Assembly (NCBI GenBank): GCA_031277685.1
Contig: JAITLV010000092.1
Coordinates: 1 to 47,420, forward strand
DNA from: Sphingobacterium sp.
GTDB taxonomy: Bacteria; Bacteroidota; Bacteroidia; Sphingobacteriales; Sphingobacteriaceae
Length of the DNA stretch: 47,420 bases
Direction of reading: 5' to 3'
Shown one piece after another: positions 15,816 to 23,951 of the stretch (positions within the stretch are counted from its first letter, which is position 1; each line of letters opens with the position of its first letter). The translations under genes were made by a program, and so were the position numbers. The notes under the pieces were generated by a model. That model had not been told where the DNA came from and searched no databases. It was given only the letters and a program-made list of their open reading frames with translations.

Positions 15816-17465
15816 CTAAAATGGAGACTCGTCTTCATCTTCAAATAGTGTTCTGTAAAGAGCGTCAACAAATGGGCTGTCATTGTTTTCATCTTCCTCA
15901 TCCTCCTCATCAGCATCATAGCCGTATTTTGATTTGCTTATTGCTTCCTTATGTTCATCTGCCATTAATCTCATATGTTTTTTAAAATCGATAAATTTAA
16001 CTCCTTTTTCTATCAACTTCTCAAACTCCGCTGCATACGATCCAGAAAATCGAGCTCGAGAATAACCTGTAGAACGGGCAACAATATTTTGCAACCATGT
16101 TTCATCATCGCTTGAGAGATTACTGCCCAACCTAATTGAAATATTATCACATAAACCTTCTTTATGAGCAGCTATAAGGATACTTTTAACAAAAGAATTA
16201 TTTGTTTTGCAAAGAGTTTCAATTAGTTCTTCGGACAGATCTATTTTGCAGACGAAACTGACCCAAAGTAGCCAAACTATTTCATGATGATGTGCGGCAC
16301 CTACAGATTTCTCTATAATAATTTCAATAATATTTTTCCATCCAACTCGATCTATTGATTTACCTATCGCTACTCTTTTGGCAAGCAAAAGGCACAGATA
16401 GTCCAAGCAATGTGGAAAATGAAATAAAATGCGTTGCAATTTAGGCTCAAATTCACTCCAAGTAATTCGGTTATATAGCTCATATTTATCCAGCCTCCTC
16501 AAGGCTAATTTCATGGGACTTTGAGACCCTAAATTATTCGAAATATCAAAAGCTTTGTCTAGAAGAAAATTCATATAATCATCTAACGAATTGTATCTCG
16601 AATTAAATCTCAGCTCTTGAGCCCAGATATCATCTACAGGATACAATCCAGGCAAAACTTTAGTTTTGGAATCATTTACCTGAAGCTCATAGGTTTGTAA
16701 TATATCGCGCAATTGAGAAAGTACAATAGAGCTATCAAATTCTGATTTAATTCCAAGATAATAATCGTCCACATGCCTCACGCCCCCAATTATTAATTCT
16801 TTAGCCGAATCTTCAAGAATACCATCAATGTTACTAACTAAAAATTCTGCTACGATTCGAAATGCATCAGGTCCGACTATAACTCCGCGGGTTTGTCCGT
16901 TTTGACACTGTTGTATAAACAAATCAAGTTTATTAAAATAAATTACTTCAGATTTTTTATCTATATCAGATTTTGCTTGATCTCTTCCATGAGCTGCCCA
17001 AACAATTGAATGGGTATATATACTCGGGAAAAACTGAGCAATATCTGTTTTTAGGAGGAAAGGAGAGTACTTTATCTGAGAAGATAGGTTGGAAGCTACT
17101 TCACTTAAAGAAGAAACCAATATAGCGCGGTCATCTTGTTTCTCGCCAAGCCTGATATTACTTATACTAAAAGCGGATTTTTGAAACTTTGTTTCAAAAT
17201 CGTTCCATTTGCTTCCAATGAAATTACAAAGATAAAAATAGGGAATAGGATTTACTGCACCATAATAGCGTCTATTTCCGTCATGCTTAGTTCCATTGTA
17301 TCTTACGTAAGCTGAGCTTCTTTTAAAATATTCCTTTGGCAGAATTTCTTTTATCAATCCATTGAAACTACGCGCTAAATTTGTACTTACAAAACATGGA
17401 GGAAGGACTTCTGGAAAAAATCCTTTATTTAAAAGTGAATCTCTAATCTGCTTTCCTGTGGTCAT
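15816..17465 (-). CDS. defence-type reverse transcriptase (DRT/UG/Abi clade)
   Basis: The 549-residue protein has a polymerase core in residues about 50-340. Motif A is LLKTDIAQFFPSIYTHSI (D141), followed by WAAHG. Motif B is GQTRGVIVGPDAFRIVAE at about 190-207. The catalytic HVDD box is at 231-234, replacing the retroviral YxDD. The YTHS...WA-x-HG and GQT...GPD pattern is that of the UG/DRT and Abi anti-phage reverse transcriptases rather than group II introns. The remaining 200 residues are helical, ending in a strongly acidic tail. No maturase, integrase or nitrilase domain is fused. It is monocistronic, with a structured element and a 53-aa ORF upstream that may hold an RNA template. The exact DRT type is not resolved. 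Confidence 0.85.
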   Translation of the reverse strand: MTTGKQIRDSLLNKGFFPEVLPPCFVSTNLARSFNGLIKEILPKEYFKRSSAYVRYNGTKHDGNRRYYGAVNPIPYFYLCNFIGSKWNDFETKFQKSAFSISNIRLGEKQDDRAILVSSLSEVASNLSSQIKYSPFLLKTDIAQFFPSIYTHSIVWAAHGRDQAKSDIDKKSEVIYFNKLDLFIQQCQNGQTRGVIVGPDAFRIVAEFLVSNIDGILEDSAKELIIGGVRHVDDYYLGIKSEFDSSIVLSQLRDILQTYELQVNDSKTKVLPGLYPVDDIWAQELRFNSRYNSLDDYMNFLLDKAFDISNNLGSQSPMKLALRRLDKYELYNRITWSEFEPKLQRILFHFPHCLDYLCLLLAKRVAIGKSIDRVGWKNIIEIIIEKSVGAAHHHEIVWLLWVSFVCKIDLSEELIETLCKTNNSFVKSILIAAHKEGLCDNISIRLGSNLSSDDETWLQNIVARSTGYSRARFSGSYAAEFEKLIEKGVKFIDFKKHMRLMADEHKEAISKSKYGYDADEEDEEDENNDSPFVDALYRTLFEDEDESPF

Positions 17466-17633
17466 TATTTAGTCTTGGCTCAACCAAATATAATTAAAAA
17501 TTTAAATCTATGAATGCTGAATAGTAAAATCGAAGGTCTCATAATCTAGTTTTTGAATGGTTAAAGAACTATTCCTTCATTATCAATAAATAGAATATGG
17601 ATCCTTACGGTATATATTAAAAAGAAGCGTCAG

Positions 17634-17697
17634 GGATTGCATTAGAAATCCTTTTCATGCTGAAAAGATAGCAAGGAAAAGCTGGCCCTTGTGGGCC
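17634..17697. ncRNA. three-hairpin structured element upstream of the reverse transcriptase
   Basis: Three hairpins follow each other almost without spacing: GGATT/AATCC (17634-17651), CTTTTC/GAAAAG (17651-17667) and GGCCC/GGGCC with a TTGT loop (17684-17697). The last runs into TTTAATT on the plus strand. The position is about 170 bases upstream of the reverse transcriptase start, where template or msr-like RNAs of defence reverse transcriptases occur. A generic intergenic repeat or terminator that is common in this genus is an equally good explanation. The rest of 17466-17943 has no open frame I can support. Confidence 0.4.
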
Positions 17698-17943
17698 TTT
17701 AATTAAAATACTAAATCATTATAATTCCATGCTCTGCTATACCTTTAATAGTATTCTTCAGTCGACCCAAAAAAAGGAAAAAGCGGAATACGGGATTCAA
17801 AGATTTATTTTGCCACATAAAAGTACAAGTTAATATATCGAGAATATTTTAGGGAAACCTTTCTGAGTTAGAATGTATGAAAAGACTTGGTTTATTTTGG
17901 CAATATTTTCCTAAATCCGTTCAGGCTCTGATAAATTTTTTTT

Positions 17944-18105
17944 TTATTTGGCCATTTGAAATATAAATTCATTTCTCTCTTTTCTATCCAGCTTTAGTAT
18001 GTGCTCGAACGCACTGAAATCAACACCATTGTTGCCACGATCAATCAAATGTTGGGCATGTACAATCGCAATTATTTTTTTATCTATTTTCTCCTGATTT
18101 TCCAT
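17944..18105 (-). CDS. 53-aa small protein upstream of the reverse transcriptase
   Basis: The frame runs ATG to TAA on the same strand as the reverse transcriptase. It is strongly coding-like: EKIDKKIIAIVHAQHLIDRG, then a VDFSAFEHIL turn and KLDRKERNEFIFQMAK, that is two or three amphipathic helices with good charge balance. I do not recognise the family. It is too short for standard ORF cut-offs. The gap of 478 bases to the reverse transcriptase start makes direct co-translation unlikely. A shared transcript that includes the three-hairpin element is possible. Confidence 0.6.
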   Translation of the reverse strand: MENQEKIDKKIIAIVHAQHLIDRGNNGVDFSAFEHILKLDRKERNEFIFQMAK

Positions 18106-18267
18106 TGGGTAAAGATATGGAGTTTTTTAACATGAACTTTTTTTCAGACAATGTAAAGCAGATTTTCATGGGATTAAGTAAAGGTAGATAAGTAAGATAA
18201 AGATATGTGATATATTTACTACGGTTTCCCTCAAAAGACTAGGCTAATTTTTTATTTACTTGCAAAT

Positions 18268-18483
18268 ATGAAATTTCAATTACAAAATTCGATCATTCTA
18301 ATTATCATTGATGCATTGAAAAATAACTCATCCGGAATAGGAATCAGAATTACCGATCATGTTATTATAAGACGCGACCATGAAAAAAGCTGGATAAAAT
18401 TTCAGCGTAAAGATGGAAAGTCTGTTAATGTATTTGATTTTTTTAATCTAGGACTTCATATTGACTGATATAATACACAATAA
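18268..18483 (+). pseudogene. small-gene family copy B (near-intact, premature stop)
   Basis: The ATG at 18268 opens a 66-codon frame with SSGIGIR, DHVIIRRD, KSWIKFQ and VNVFDFFNLGLHID, ending at a TGA at 18466-18468. The same frame continues Y-N-T-Q then TAA, exactly where copy A reads D-W-N-N-T-Q-stop, so a TGG to TGA change has trimmed the last residues. The start region shares TACGGTTTCCC about 40 bases upstream with copy C. The protein might still be functional; its role is unknown. Confidence 0.5.
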
Positions 18484-18642
18484 TTTTACAGAAAAAAGAG
18501 AGACGGTGCCCGATTTTTTTGTAGTGCTGAAATTTTATTCCATAATAGTACTATTTTACATTATTTTTAATTTTTTTTGTAAATTACGACAAACTTTTAG
18601 CCAGATGTTCAAATTAACCATTAAAGCAAGACCGTCTAATTT

Positions 18643-19671
18643 ATGCTTAACATAAAATGTTTTAAAGCTGCAAAGGGCGATTGCTTTCTTTTAACCTGGA
18701 TTTCAGAAGGTCAACGACGATTGTTGATTGATTCTGGAATTGCGGGTACCTATAGGTTTTTTGCCCCTCTTGTCAGGGATTTCAGCACAAATGATCATGT
18801 TATCATGACACATGTTGATTATGATCACATTGGTGGATTATTTAAATGGCTCAATGACCGGAAAGAAAAGTTTAGCAATGAGGTTTCATTATACATGAAT
18901 ACTCCTCAGCTTTTGATTACACCCCCTTCTGGTGATCAAGTGGGAATAGAACATGGAATAAATCTTGAGGAAGAATTATATAATCAGGGGATCGAACCTA
19001 AATCCATGTATGTAACACCAGATGGAGATAATACTTTAGATTTAGGGGGCTTAATTTTAAAAGTTATCAGTCCACCTGAAGAGGTTTTAAAGCAACTATT
19101 GGAAAGATGGACTGCAGATCAGATATATCAAGAATATATCAAGAGGAGAGCCGAACAAGATAACAAAGTCAGTATTCCTGGAAGTAAGGAGTTGAAGTCG
19201 AAAGAAGAGATTTTAAATAGCCCTCCAAAACCACATAAGTGGGAGGACGATTTATTGAATGCTTCTTCGATTGCTTTTATTTTAAAATATAAGGAATCTA
19301 ATTTGCTATTTCTAGGTGATGCAAATCCTGATCTGATTGCAGATGAACTTGCTAATTTGACATGGTCTACAACCAAAAAGCTACCTTTAAAGCTATTTAA
19401 AATCAGCCACCATGGATCAAAGAAAAATACAACCCAACGTTTGCTGGAGATGATAGACTGTTCGGACTATCTGATTTCTACTGACAGTACGGGACCTTAC
19501 TATCATCCTTCACGAGAGACATTGATTTTAATTTCTGAATATGGGCGTAGTGACAATACAGTGCCGATAACAATTTATTCCAATTACACTTTAGCTATTG
19601 ATAAGCTTCTGTCATTAGAAGAGAGGGAAAATATAATGTTCAAGGAAATTCACGAAATAAATATAGTGTAA
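18643..19671 (+). CDS. ComEC-like MBL-fold hydrolase of an ABC-3C-type defence operon
   Basis: The 342-residue soluble protein has a metallo-beta-lactamase domain of the ComEC/Rec2 C-terminal type. It shows GDCFLLTW, LLIDSG, then THVDYDHIGG (residues 56-65, H57/D59/D61/H62), LFLGDANPD with the bridging Asp, and SHHGSKKN. There is no signal peptide and there are no TM helices, so it acts in the cytoplasm. It is the first gene of four, 8 bases before the protease gene. MBL enzymes paired with trypsin-like proteases occur as effectors in AVAST type I and in ABC-3C systems; here the pair precedes an ABC ATPase. It probably cleaves nucleic acid or a nucleotide when the system is triggered. Confidence 0.82.
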   Translation: MLNIKCFKAAKGDCFLLTWISEGQRRLLIDSGIAGTYRFFAPLVRDFSTNDHVIMTHVDYDHIGGLFKWLNDRKEKFSNEVSLYMNTPQLLITPPSGDQVGIEHGINLEEELYNQGIEPKSMYVTPDGDNTLDLGGLILKVISPPEEVLKQLLERWTADQIYQEYIKRRAEQDNKVSIPGSKELKSKEEILNSPPKPHKWEDDLLNASSIAFILKYKESNLLFLGDANPDLIADELANLTWSTTKKLPLKLFKISHHGSKKNTTQRLLEMIDCSDYLISTDSTGPYYHPSRETLILISEYGRSDNTVPITIYSNYTLAIDKLLSLEERENIMFKEIHEINIV

Positions 19672-19679
19672 ATAGTAGT

Positions 19680-20801
19680 ATGCAGCACCTGAATAAAACT
19701 ACCGGGTTTTTGATGAAAAATGAGACATTTATAGGAAGTTCTGTAATCTTTCCATATGAAGGTGATTTTCTTTGCTTAACAGCCGGCCACAATCTATACG
19801 GTAGAGATTTTGATGATAATGTTAATCTTACAGAATGGAGTGTAATCGACCATATCGGTACTTCTCATTCCGTTTCGGAATGCATCGGAGATGCTAATTT
19901 TGCGCGGGAGCATGATATTATTGTTTTGAAACTAAATTGCTGCTCAGATCTCCAACAATTTCATAGCCCTAAATTTTATACAATTCCTAAAAATCCTTCC
20001 CATTCCTTTGTGTTTCGTGGCAGGTATGAGGGGAATGACTGTGCCGTTACTCAGCCAGATTTAAGGTTTATAAATATTTGTCAAAGTAACAAACACAAAT
20101 TCTTTTGCAAGATTGACAAGAATCTGCTAATGAACAGTGATTATAAGTCTGGCAATGACTGGTTATCCGGTTGGTCGGGATCTGGACTTTTTCTTGATAA
20201 CCCAACTGAATTGATGTGTTTTGGGATAATGATCGAAATTCCTAACAAAGGAGATGATGGTCAGCTTAAATTCACAAGTGTTTCGGCAATAAAAAATCTT
20301 AATATCAATTTAGAGATAGCTGACGCAGGGCAACTTGATTTTGACCAAAAAATTAGGGCAAAAGCCATCAACCAAATTTTTGATCAAGCAGATGACGAGG
20401 CAATAAGGAGTTGGGAACTGGATGACGTAAATAAGCCTCAATTGGACTATATCAATGAAAAATTGCAAAAGGTTTACACAGGTGATAGGTTAGTTAGGAT
20501 GAAAAGAAATACCATAAAAAAATTAATGGTTGGCAGATCCCTATTATACTCTGAACTTCGAAAGCAGGATGGTATTTACGAAAGTTATTTAAAGGCGAAC
20601 AATGCGTTTGGCCTTAAAGATTTAGATATTTTAGCGAATAATAGGGAAGAGGCCAACGAAGGTCTTAGGTCTATGACTAGAGAGTATGAAGATTATTTAG
20701 AAAGATGTCTAAATAACTTTTTGGATCCTAGTGACATTAAGATTCTTGCAAGTTATGGTATAAGTGAATGGATTTCAAATTGTAGTTTAAGTTTTTATTG
20801 A
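19680..20801 (+). CDS. trypsin-like protease fused to a likely ABC-3C C-terminal domain
   Basis: Residues 1-210 are a trypsin-fold serine protease. The triad can be read as H37 in LTAGHN, D79 in EHDIIVLKL and S168 in GWSGSGLF. There is no signal peptide, so it is cytoplasmic. Residues 215-373 are helical and end EWISNCSLSF, like the C-terminal domain that ABC-three-component systems use to tether an effector to the ATPase. The start ATG lies 8 bases after the MBL gene, and the stop is 2 bases before the middle-component ATG. The expected role is a latent protease released upon phage sensing. The protease fold is clear; the C-terminal domain assignment rests on layout and context. Confidence 0.8.
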   Translation: MQHLNKTTGFLMKNETFIGSSVIFPYEGDFLCLTAGHNLYGRDFDDNVNLTEWSVIDHIGTSHSVSECIGDANFAREHDIIVLKLNCCSDLQQFHSPKFYTIPKNPSHSFVFRGRYEGNDCAVTQPDLRFINICQSNKHKFFCKIDKNLLMNSDYKSGNDWLSGWSGSGLFLDNPTELMCFGIMIEIPNKGDDGQLKFTSVSAIKNLNINLEIADAGQLDFDQKIRAKAINQIFDQADDEAIRSWELDDVNKPQLDYINEKLQKVYTGDRLVRMKRNTIKKLMVGRSLLYSELRKQDGIYESYLKANNAFGLKDLDILANNREEANEGLRSMTREYEDYLERCLNNFLDPSDIKILASYGISEWISNCSLSFY

Positions 20802-20803
20802 GA

Positions 20804-21250
20804 ATGGAAAAAAAGGTACGACTAAAAGGCAATAAATTAAAGGTATTAGATGGCTTTTGGGAAAATGATGAAATTATGGTAATTATGATTCTTTTAATTC
20901 TATTCTATTCAATTTCTGGCAAAACGAAATCAGTAGAATTAAATAAAATCGCCTTCGTTATAGATGCAGTTAAAAAATCAGTTGAAATGTCAAAGTTTTC
21001 CATTGCGCTTGCAGAGCCGTGGGAAATATCGGATAGTCTTAGAAAAAGACTGATTTTAGCTTTCAAGAAAGGTTTGCTTACAATTCAGGATAAAAATGGT
21101 AAAGTATCCTTTGCATTAACTGCTGCAGGGAATGAATTGGTTTCAACAGTTGAAAAAGACAAAATTTTGCCTCATTTGACTGAAAGTATTAAATTGTGGA
21201 GCAATGCTGTTAGCATAAGCCAATTAAAAAATCAACAATTAACTTGGTAG
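20804..21250 (+). CDS. likely ABC-3C middle component
   Basis: The 148-residue protein sits between the protease and the ABC ATPase, with gaps of 2 and 1 bases. It is helical with a winged-helix-like end (LILAFKKGLLTIQDKNGKVS, then FALTAAGNELV). This is the size, position and composition of the middle component of ABC-three-component conflict systems, an adaptor between the SMC-like ATPase and the effector protein. The frame could start at a TTG at 20798, but the ATG at 20804 is preferred. The sequence itself has no catalytic motif. The assignment is by synteny plus fold impression. Confidence 0.62.
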   Translation: MEKKVRLKGNKLKVLDGFWENDEIMVIMILLILFYSISGKTKSVELNKIAFVIDAVKKSVEMSKFSIALAEPWEISDSLRKRLILAFKKGLLTIQDKNGKVSFALTAAGNELVSTVEKDKILPHLTESIKLWSNAVSISQLKNQQLTW

Positions 21251-21251
21251 G

Positions 21252-23345
21252 ATGATTAATATTAGTAGTATTACTGCGGTAGTATATGATAGTAATAAGA
21301 GGAAGTATGGTTTCGAGTACGGCTTTCAGGCAGGGCTTAACATCATATCAGGGGACAATTCGAGTGGAAAATCGACAGTATTATCCTGTATTTATTATTG
21401 CCTAGGTATGGAACAGCTCGCAAGTTATGGGAATTCAGATGGTCTCAAGGAGTGTTTGAAGAATAGCTTTATGTATAATGAGCAGAGTATTCCAGTAATT
21501 GAATCTTATGCAGAGCTTAAATTAAAAAATGACAAAAATGATGTAGCATTAATTAGGCGTTTTATCAAATCAGAATACGGAGAAACTAGCCAAAATCTTC
21601 AGGTAAAAGTGAATGATGGTGAGATGGAAAACAAGTTCATCCACCGTAAAGGAGATAGTGATCATGAAAGCGGGTTTTATCGATGGCTTTCAGATTTTTC
21701 TGGTATTAGTATTCCTGTGTTTGAAAGTGAAGATGGTATTCAAAAAATTCTTTACTTACAACAAATTTTTGCTAGCTCATTTGTTGAACAGACAAAAGGG
21801 TGGTCAGACTTCTTTGCGCAAGTGCCAATCTTTAATACTAAAAAGGCCAAACAGAAAATCGTAGAATTTACTTTAGGTCTAACTGGATTAATCGAAGAAT
21901 TTGAACTGGATAGATTGAAGGATGACGAGAAAAAAGAAAAAGGTCTTTGGGAAAATTCTGTTAATAATTTTAAAGCACTTATTGCATTTAATAATCTTTC
22001 TACGCCAAATTTGTCAGAGAGCTTCAAAGCAGAGTTTACACCCAAAAAGATTGAGAGTCTAACTATGCAGACTAAGGTAGAGCCTGGAAAATATTTAAGT
22101 ATAGAAAATTCAATTCTTTTTTTGGAGGAGAGTCTCTCAAATATAAAACAAGCAAATGATATTATCTTGAATATTGAAAGAGATGATACCCTCTTAGAGA
22201 ATCAGAAAAAAACTCGTCTAGCTTTAAAGTTGCTTAATGAAGAATTTATCATTATGCAGAAAGAGAAAAATAATGAAGAAATTAAAATAAAAAAATATGA
22301 AGCAACCTTAGAACAAATAAAAAGAGAAATTGAAGTATTGTCTGGATTACAGCAGCTTAACCAATTATCATCCTTGCATATTGGTGCTGTAGAAAGCTGT
22401 CCAGTTTGTAATTCTTCACTTTTAATAGAATCATCGAAGAGCTTGCACAATATCGATAAGGTAAATGCATCAGGATCTTTATCTTTTTTTAAGTCTGAAA
22501 GAAGTCTTTACGAATCATATCTTAAAAGTTCAAAAAATCTTATGGAACGTTTTGATAAGACTTTGTTATATTATCAGGAAAAACTAACTGATTTAAGATA
22601 TGAACTTTCATTAATTGACAAGGAATTAATTTCTGACGCCCGTATTCCTTCAAAAACAGCGATAAACAAAGAAATGACGGTAAGTTTTGAGCTTGCAAAA
22701 TTGGCTAAATTCCAGCAACAGTTTAATAAATTTAAAGCACATTTAAAAGATCTTTCAGAAAAGCTTGCTAATATAAAAAAACGAAAGGATGAACTAAATA
22801 CTCATAAAAAAAAGGATGAAGAATTAATATATGCTTTCGATAAAAGCTTTAGCTGGTATTTGAAAGCATTTGGATATTCAAAAGAGCTTTTATTACGAAT
22901 TTATATTTCAAAGGATGATCTTAACAAATTATTTCCAGTGGTATCAACACCATCCTTTGGAGCACAGCCAATTCGGTTAATGTCTTCAGCCAGTGATTTT
23001 ATTCGCGCACAATGGGCCTTCTATATAGCTCTATTGAGAAATGCACAGCATCATTTGGGCATTCTTGTTCTTGACGAGCCTGGGCAGCATGCAATGGCCA
23101 CAAAAGATTTAAAGGTACTAATAAAAGAGAGTGCAAAAATTAAAGATAGACAAGTAATTATTGCGATTTCTAAAGAGGATAGAATTAAAAATGTTAATGT
23201 CGGAGACTCAAAAATAGTAGTAGAAAAAGAGGTCGATCTAATTGCTATGTTAAATGAAACTGGTTTACAGGAAGGAAAGGACTATAAATTGAACATGATT
23301 GAAGCAAATGATAGAGATGATAAGTGTATCCAGCTTTTTGATTAA
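21252..23345 (+). CDS. Rad50/SMC-like ABC ATPase with zinc hook (ABC-3C)
   Basis: The 697-residue ATPase has Walker A GDNSSGKST (residues 34-42), a long coiled coil from about 230 to 540 interrupted by a CPVC zinc hook at 383-386, a signature-like LMSSASDFIRAQW segment near 570, and Walker B ILVLDEPGQH (D608, E609). This is the Rad50/RecN/SMC layout. The gene is last in the MBL-protease-middle component-ATPase operon. In ABC-3C systems the ATPase is thought to sense nucleic-acid structures, such as phage DNA ends, and to activate the effectors bound through the other components. Q-loop residues are not certain. Confidence 0.86.
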   Translation: MINISSITAVVYDSNKRKYGFEYGFQAGLNIISGDNSSGKSTVLSCIYYCLGMEQLASYGNSDGLKECLKNSFMYNEQSIPVIESYAELKLKNDKNDVALIRRFIKSEYGETSQNLQVKVNDGEMENKFIHRKGDSDHESGFYRWLSDFSGISIPVFESEDGIQKILYLQQIFASSFVEQTKGWSDFFAQVPIFNTKKAKQKIVEFTLGLTGLIEEFELDRLKDDEKKEKGLWENSVNNFKALIAFNNLSTPNLSESFKAEFTPKKIESLTMQTKVEPGKYLSIENSILFLEESLSNIKQANDIILNIERDDTLLENQKKTRLALKLLNEEFIIMQKEKNNEEIKIKKYEATLEQIKREIEVLSGLQQLNQLSSLHIGAVESCPVCNSSLLIESSKSLHNIDKVNASGSLSFFKSERSLYESYLKSSKNLMERFDKTLLYYQEKLTDLRYELSLIDKELISDARIPSKTAINKEMTVSFELAKLAKFQQQFNKFKAHLKDLSEKLANIKKRKDELNTHKKKDEELIYAFDKSFSWYLKAFGYSKELLLRIYISKDDLNKLFPVVSTPSFGAQPIRLMSSASDFIRAQWAFYIALLRNAQHHLGILVLDEPGQHAMATKDLKVLIKESAKIKDRQVIIAISKEDRIKNVNVGDSKIVVEKEVDLIAMLNETGLQEGKDYKLNMIEANDRDDKCIQLFD

Positions 23346-23468
23346 AGGATAATTTAGGAAAATAAAAAATCAATTGAAGTGCGGCCTATCATATACTTAA
23401 AAATATAAAGGTTATACATGATTAATAGCCCCCAATCTTAGGGAAACATTGGTAAGCTATTTCATCAA

Positions 23469-23503
23469 GGGACTGTCCCACTAAGTATGTAAATAAAATA
23501 CAG
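23469..23503. mobile_element. possible solitary terminus of an IS256-like element
   Basis: GGGACTGTCCCACTAAGTATGTAAA resembles the terminal inverted repeats of IS256-family elements (G-x-GACTGTC..., then TGTGTAAA). No transposase frame or partner repeat is visible, so it would be a decayed scar. It lies in the 316-base gap between the ABC-3C operon and copy C; the rest of that gap shows nothing I can name. Confidence 0.35.
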
Positions 23504-23661
23504 AGTTCAGTTATGTTCCTTATAATTGGACTCTTTTCTCAAAAAAGTTAATTACATTCCACTAGGTAGTAAGATCAACTAATCTAACCACGAATTATTT
23601 TTAATAACTCCTTTACGGTTTCCCGTATTGTAAACTCGTGCTTTCTTAAGATATTATTGGC

Positions 23662-23880
23662 ATGAAACGCCAATCACAAAATTTTTTAATCGTCCTGATT
23701 ATCTATGTGTTAAAAAATAGTACATCAGGAATAGGAATGAGAACAACCCATCATGTAATCATTTTAAATGGGAGTGAGAATAGCTGGATCAAATTGAAAC
23801 CAAAAGACGACGAGCATTGCAAATGCTTTCGATTTTTTTTCAGCGAGGTCTTCAAATTGATTGGTATAATTTTTAAAATC
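23662..23880 (+). pseudogene. small-gene family copy C (two frameshifts)
   Basis: The ATG at 23662 opens a frame with SGIGMR, THHVIIL and NSWIKLK that matches copy B. The family end (NAFDFF, QRGLQIDWYN) is recovered only after a shift near 23810 and another within an eight-T run at about 23833-23840. TACGGTTTCCC occurs upstream, as at copy B. The gene is broken and the family is not recognised. Confidence 0.5.
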
Positions 23881-23951
23881 AAATGCGCTAATAGATTGCG
23901 TACCCAGATCTGATATTTGCCTTACAGACAAAACAAAATTTGAACCCTATT

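Noticed and set aside
15816..17465. Group II intron or retron identity for the reverse transcriptase
   Set aside because: There is no maturase/HNH region, no intron boundary and the catalytic box is HVDD with UG/DRT-type motifs; no typical retron inverted repeats were found directly upstream.
23940..23951. TTG start for the membrane protein at 23.9 kb
   Set aside because: An ATG four codons downstream gives a normal start; no ribosome binding site favours the TTG.
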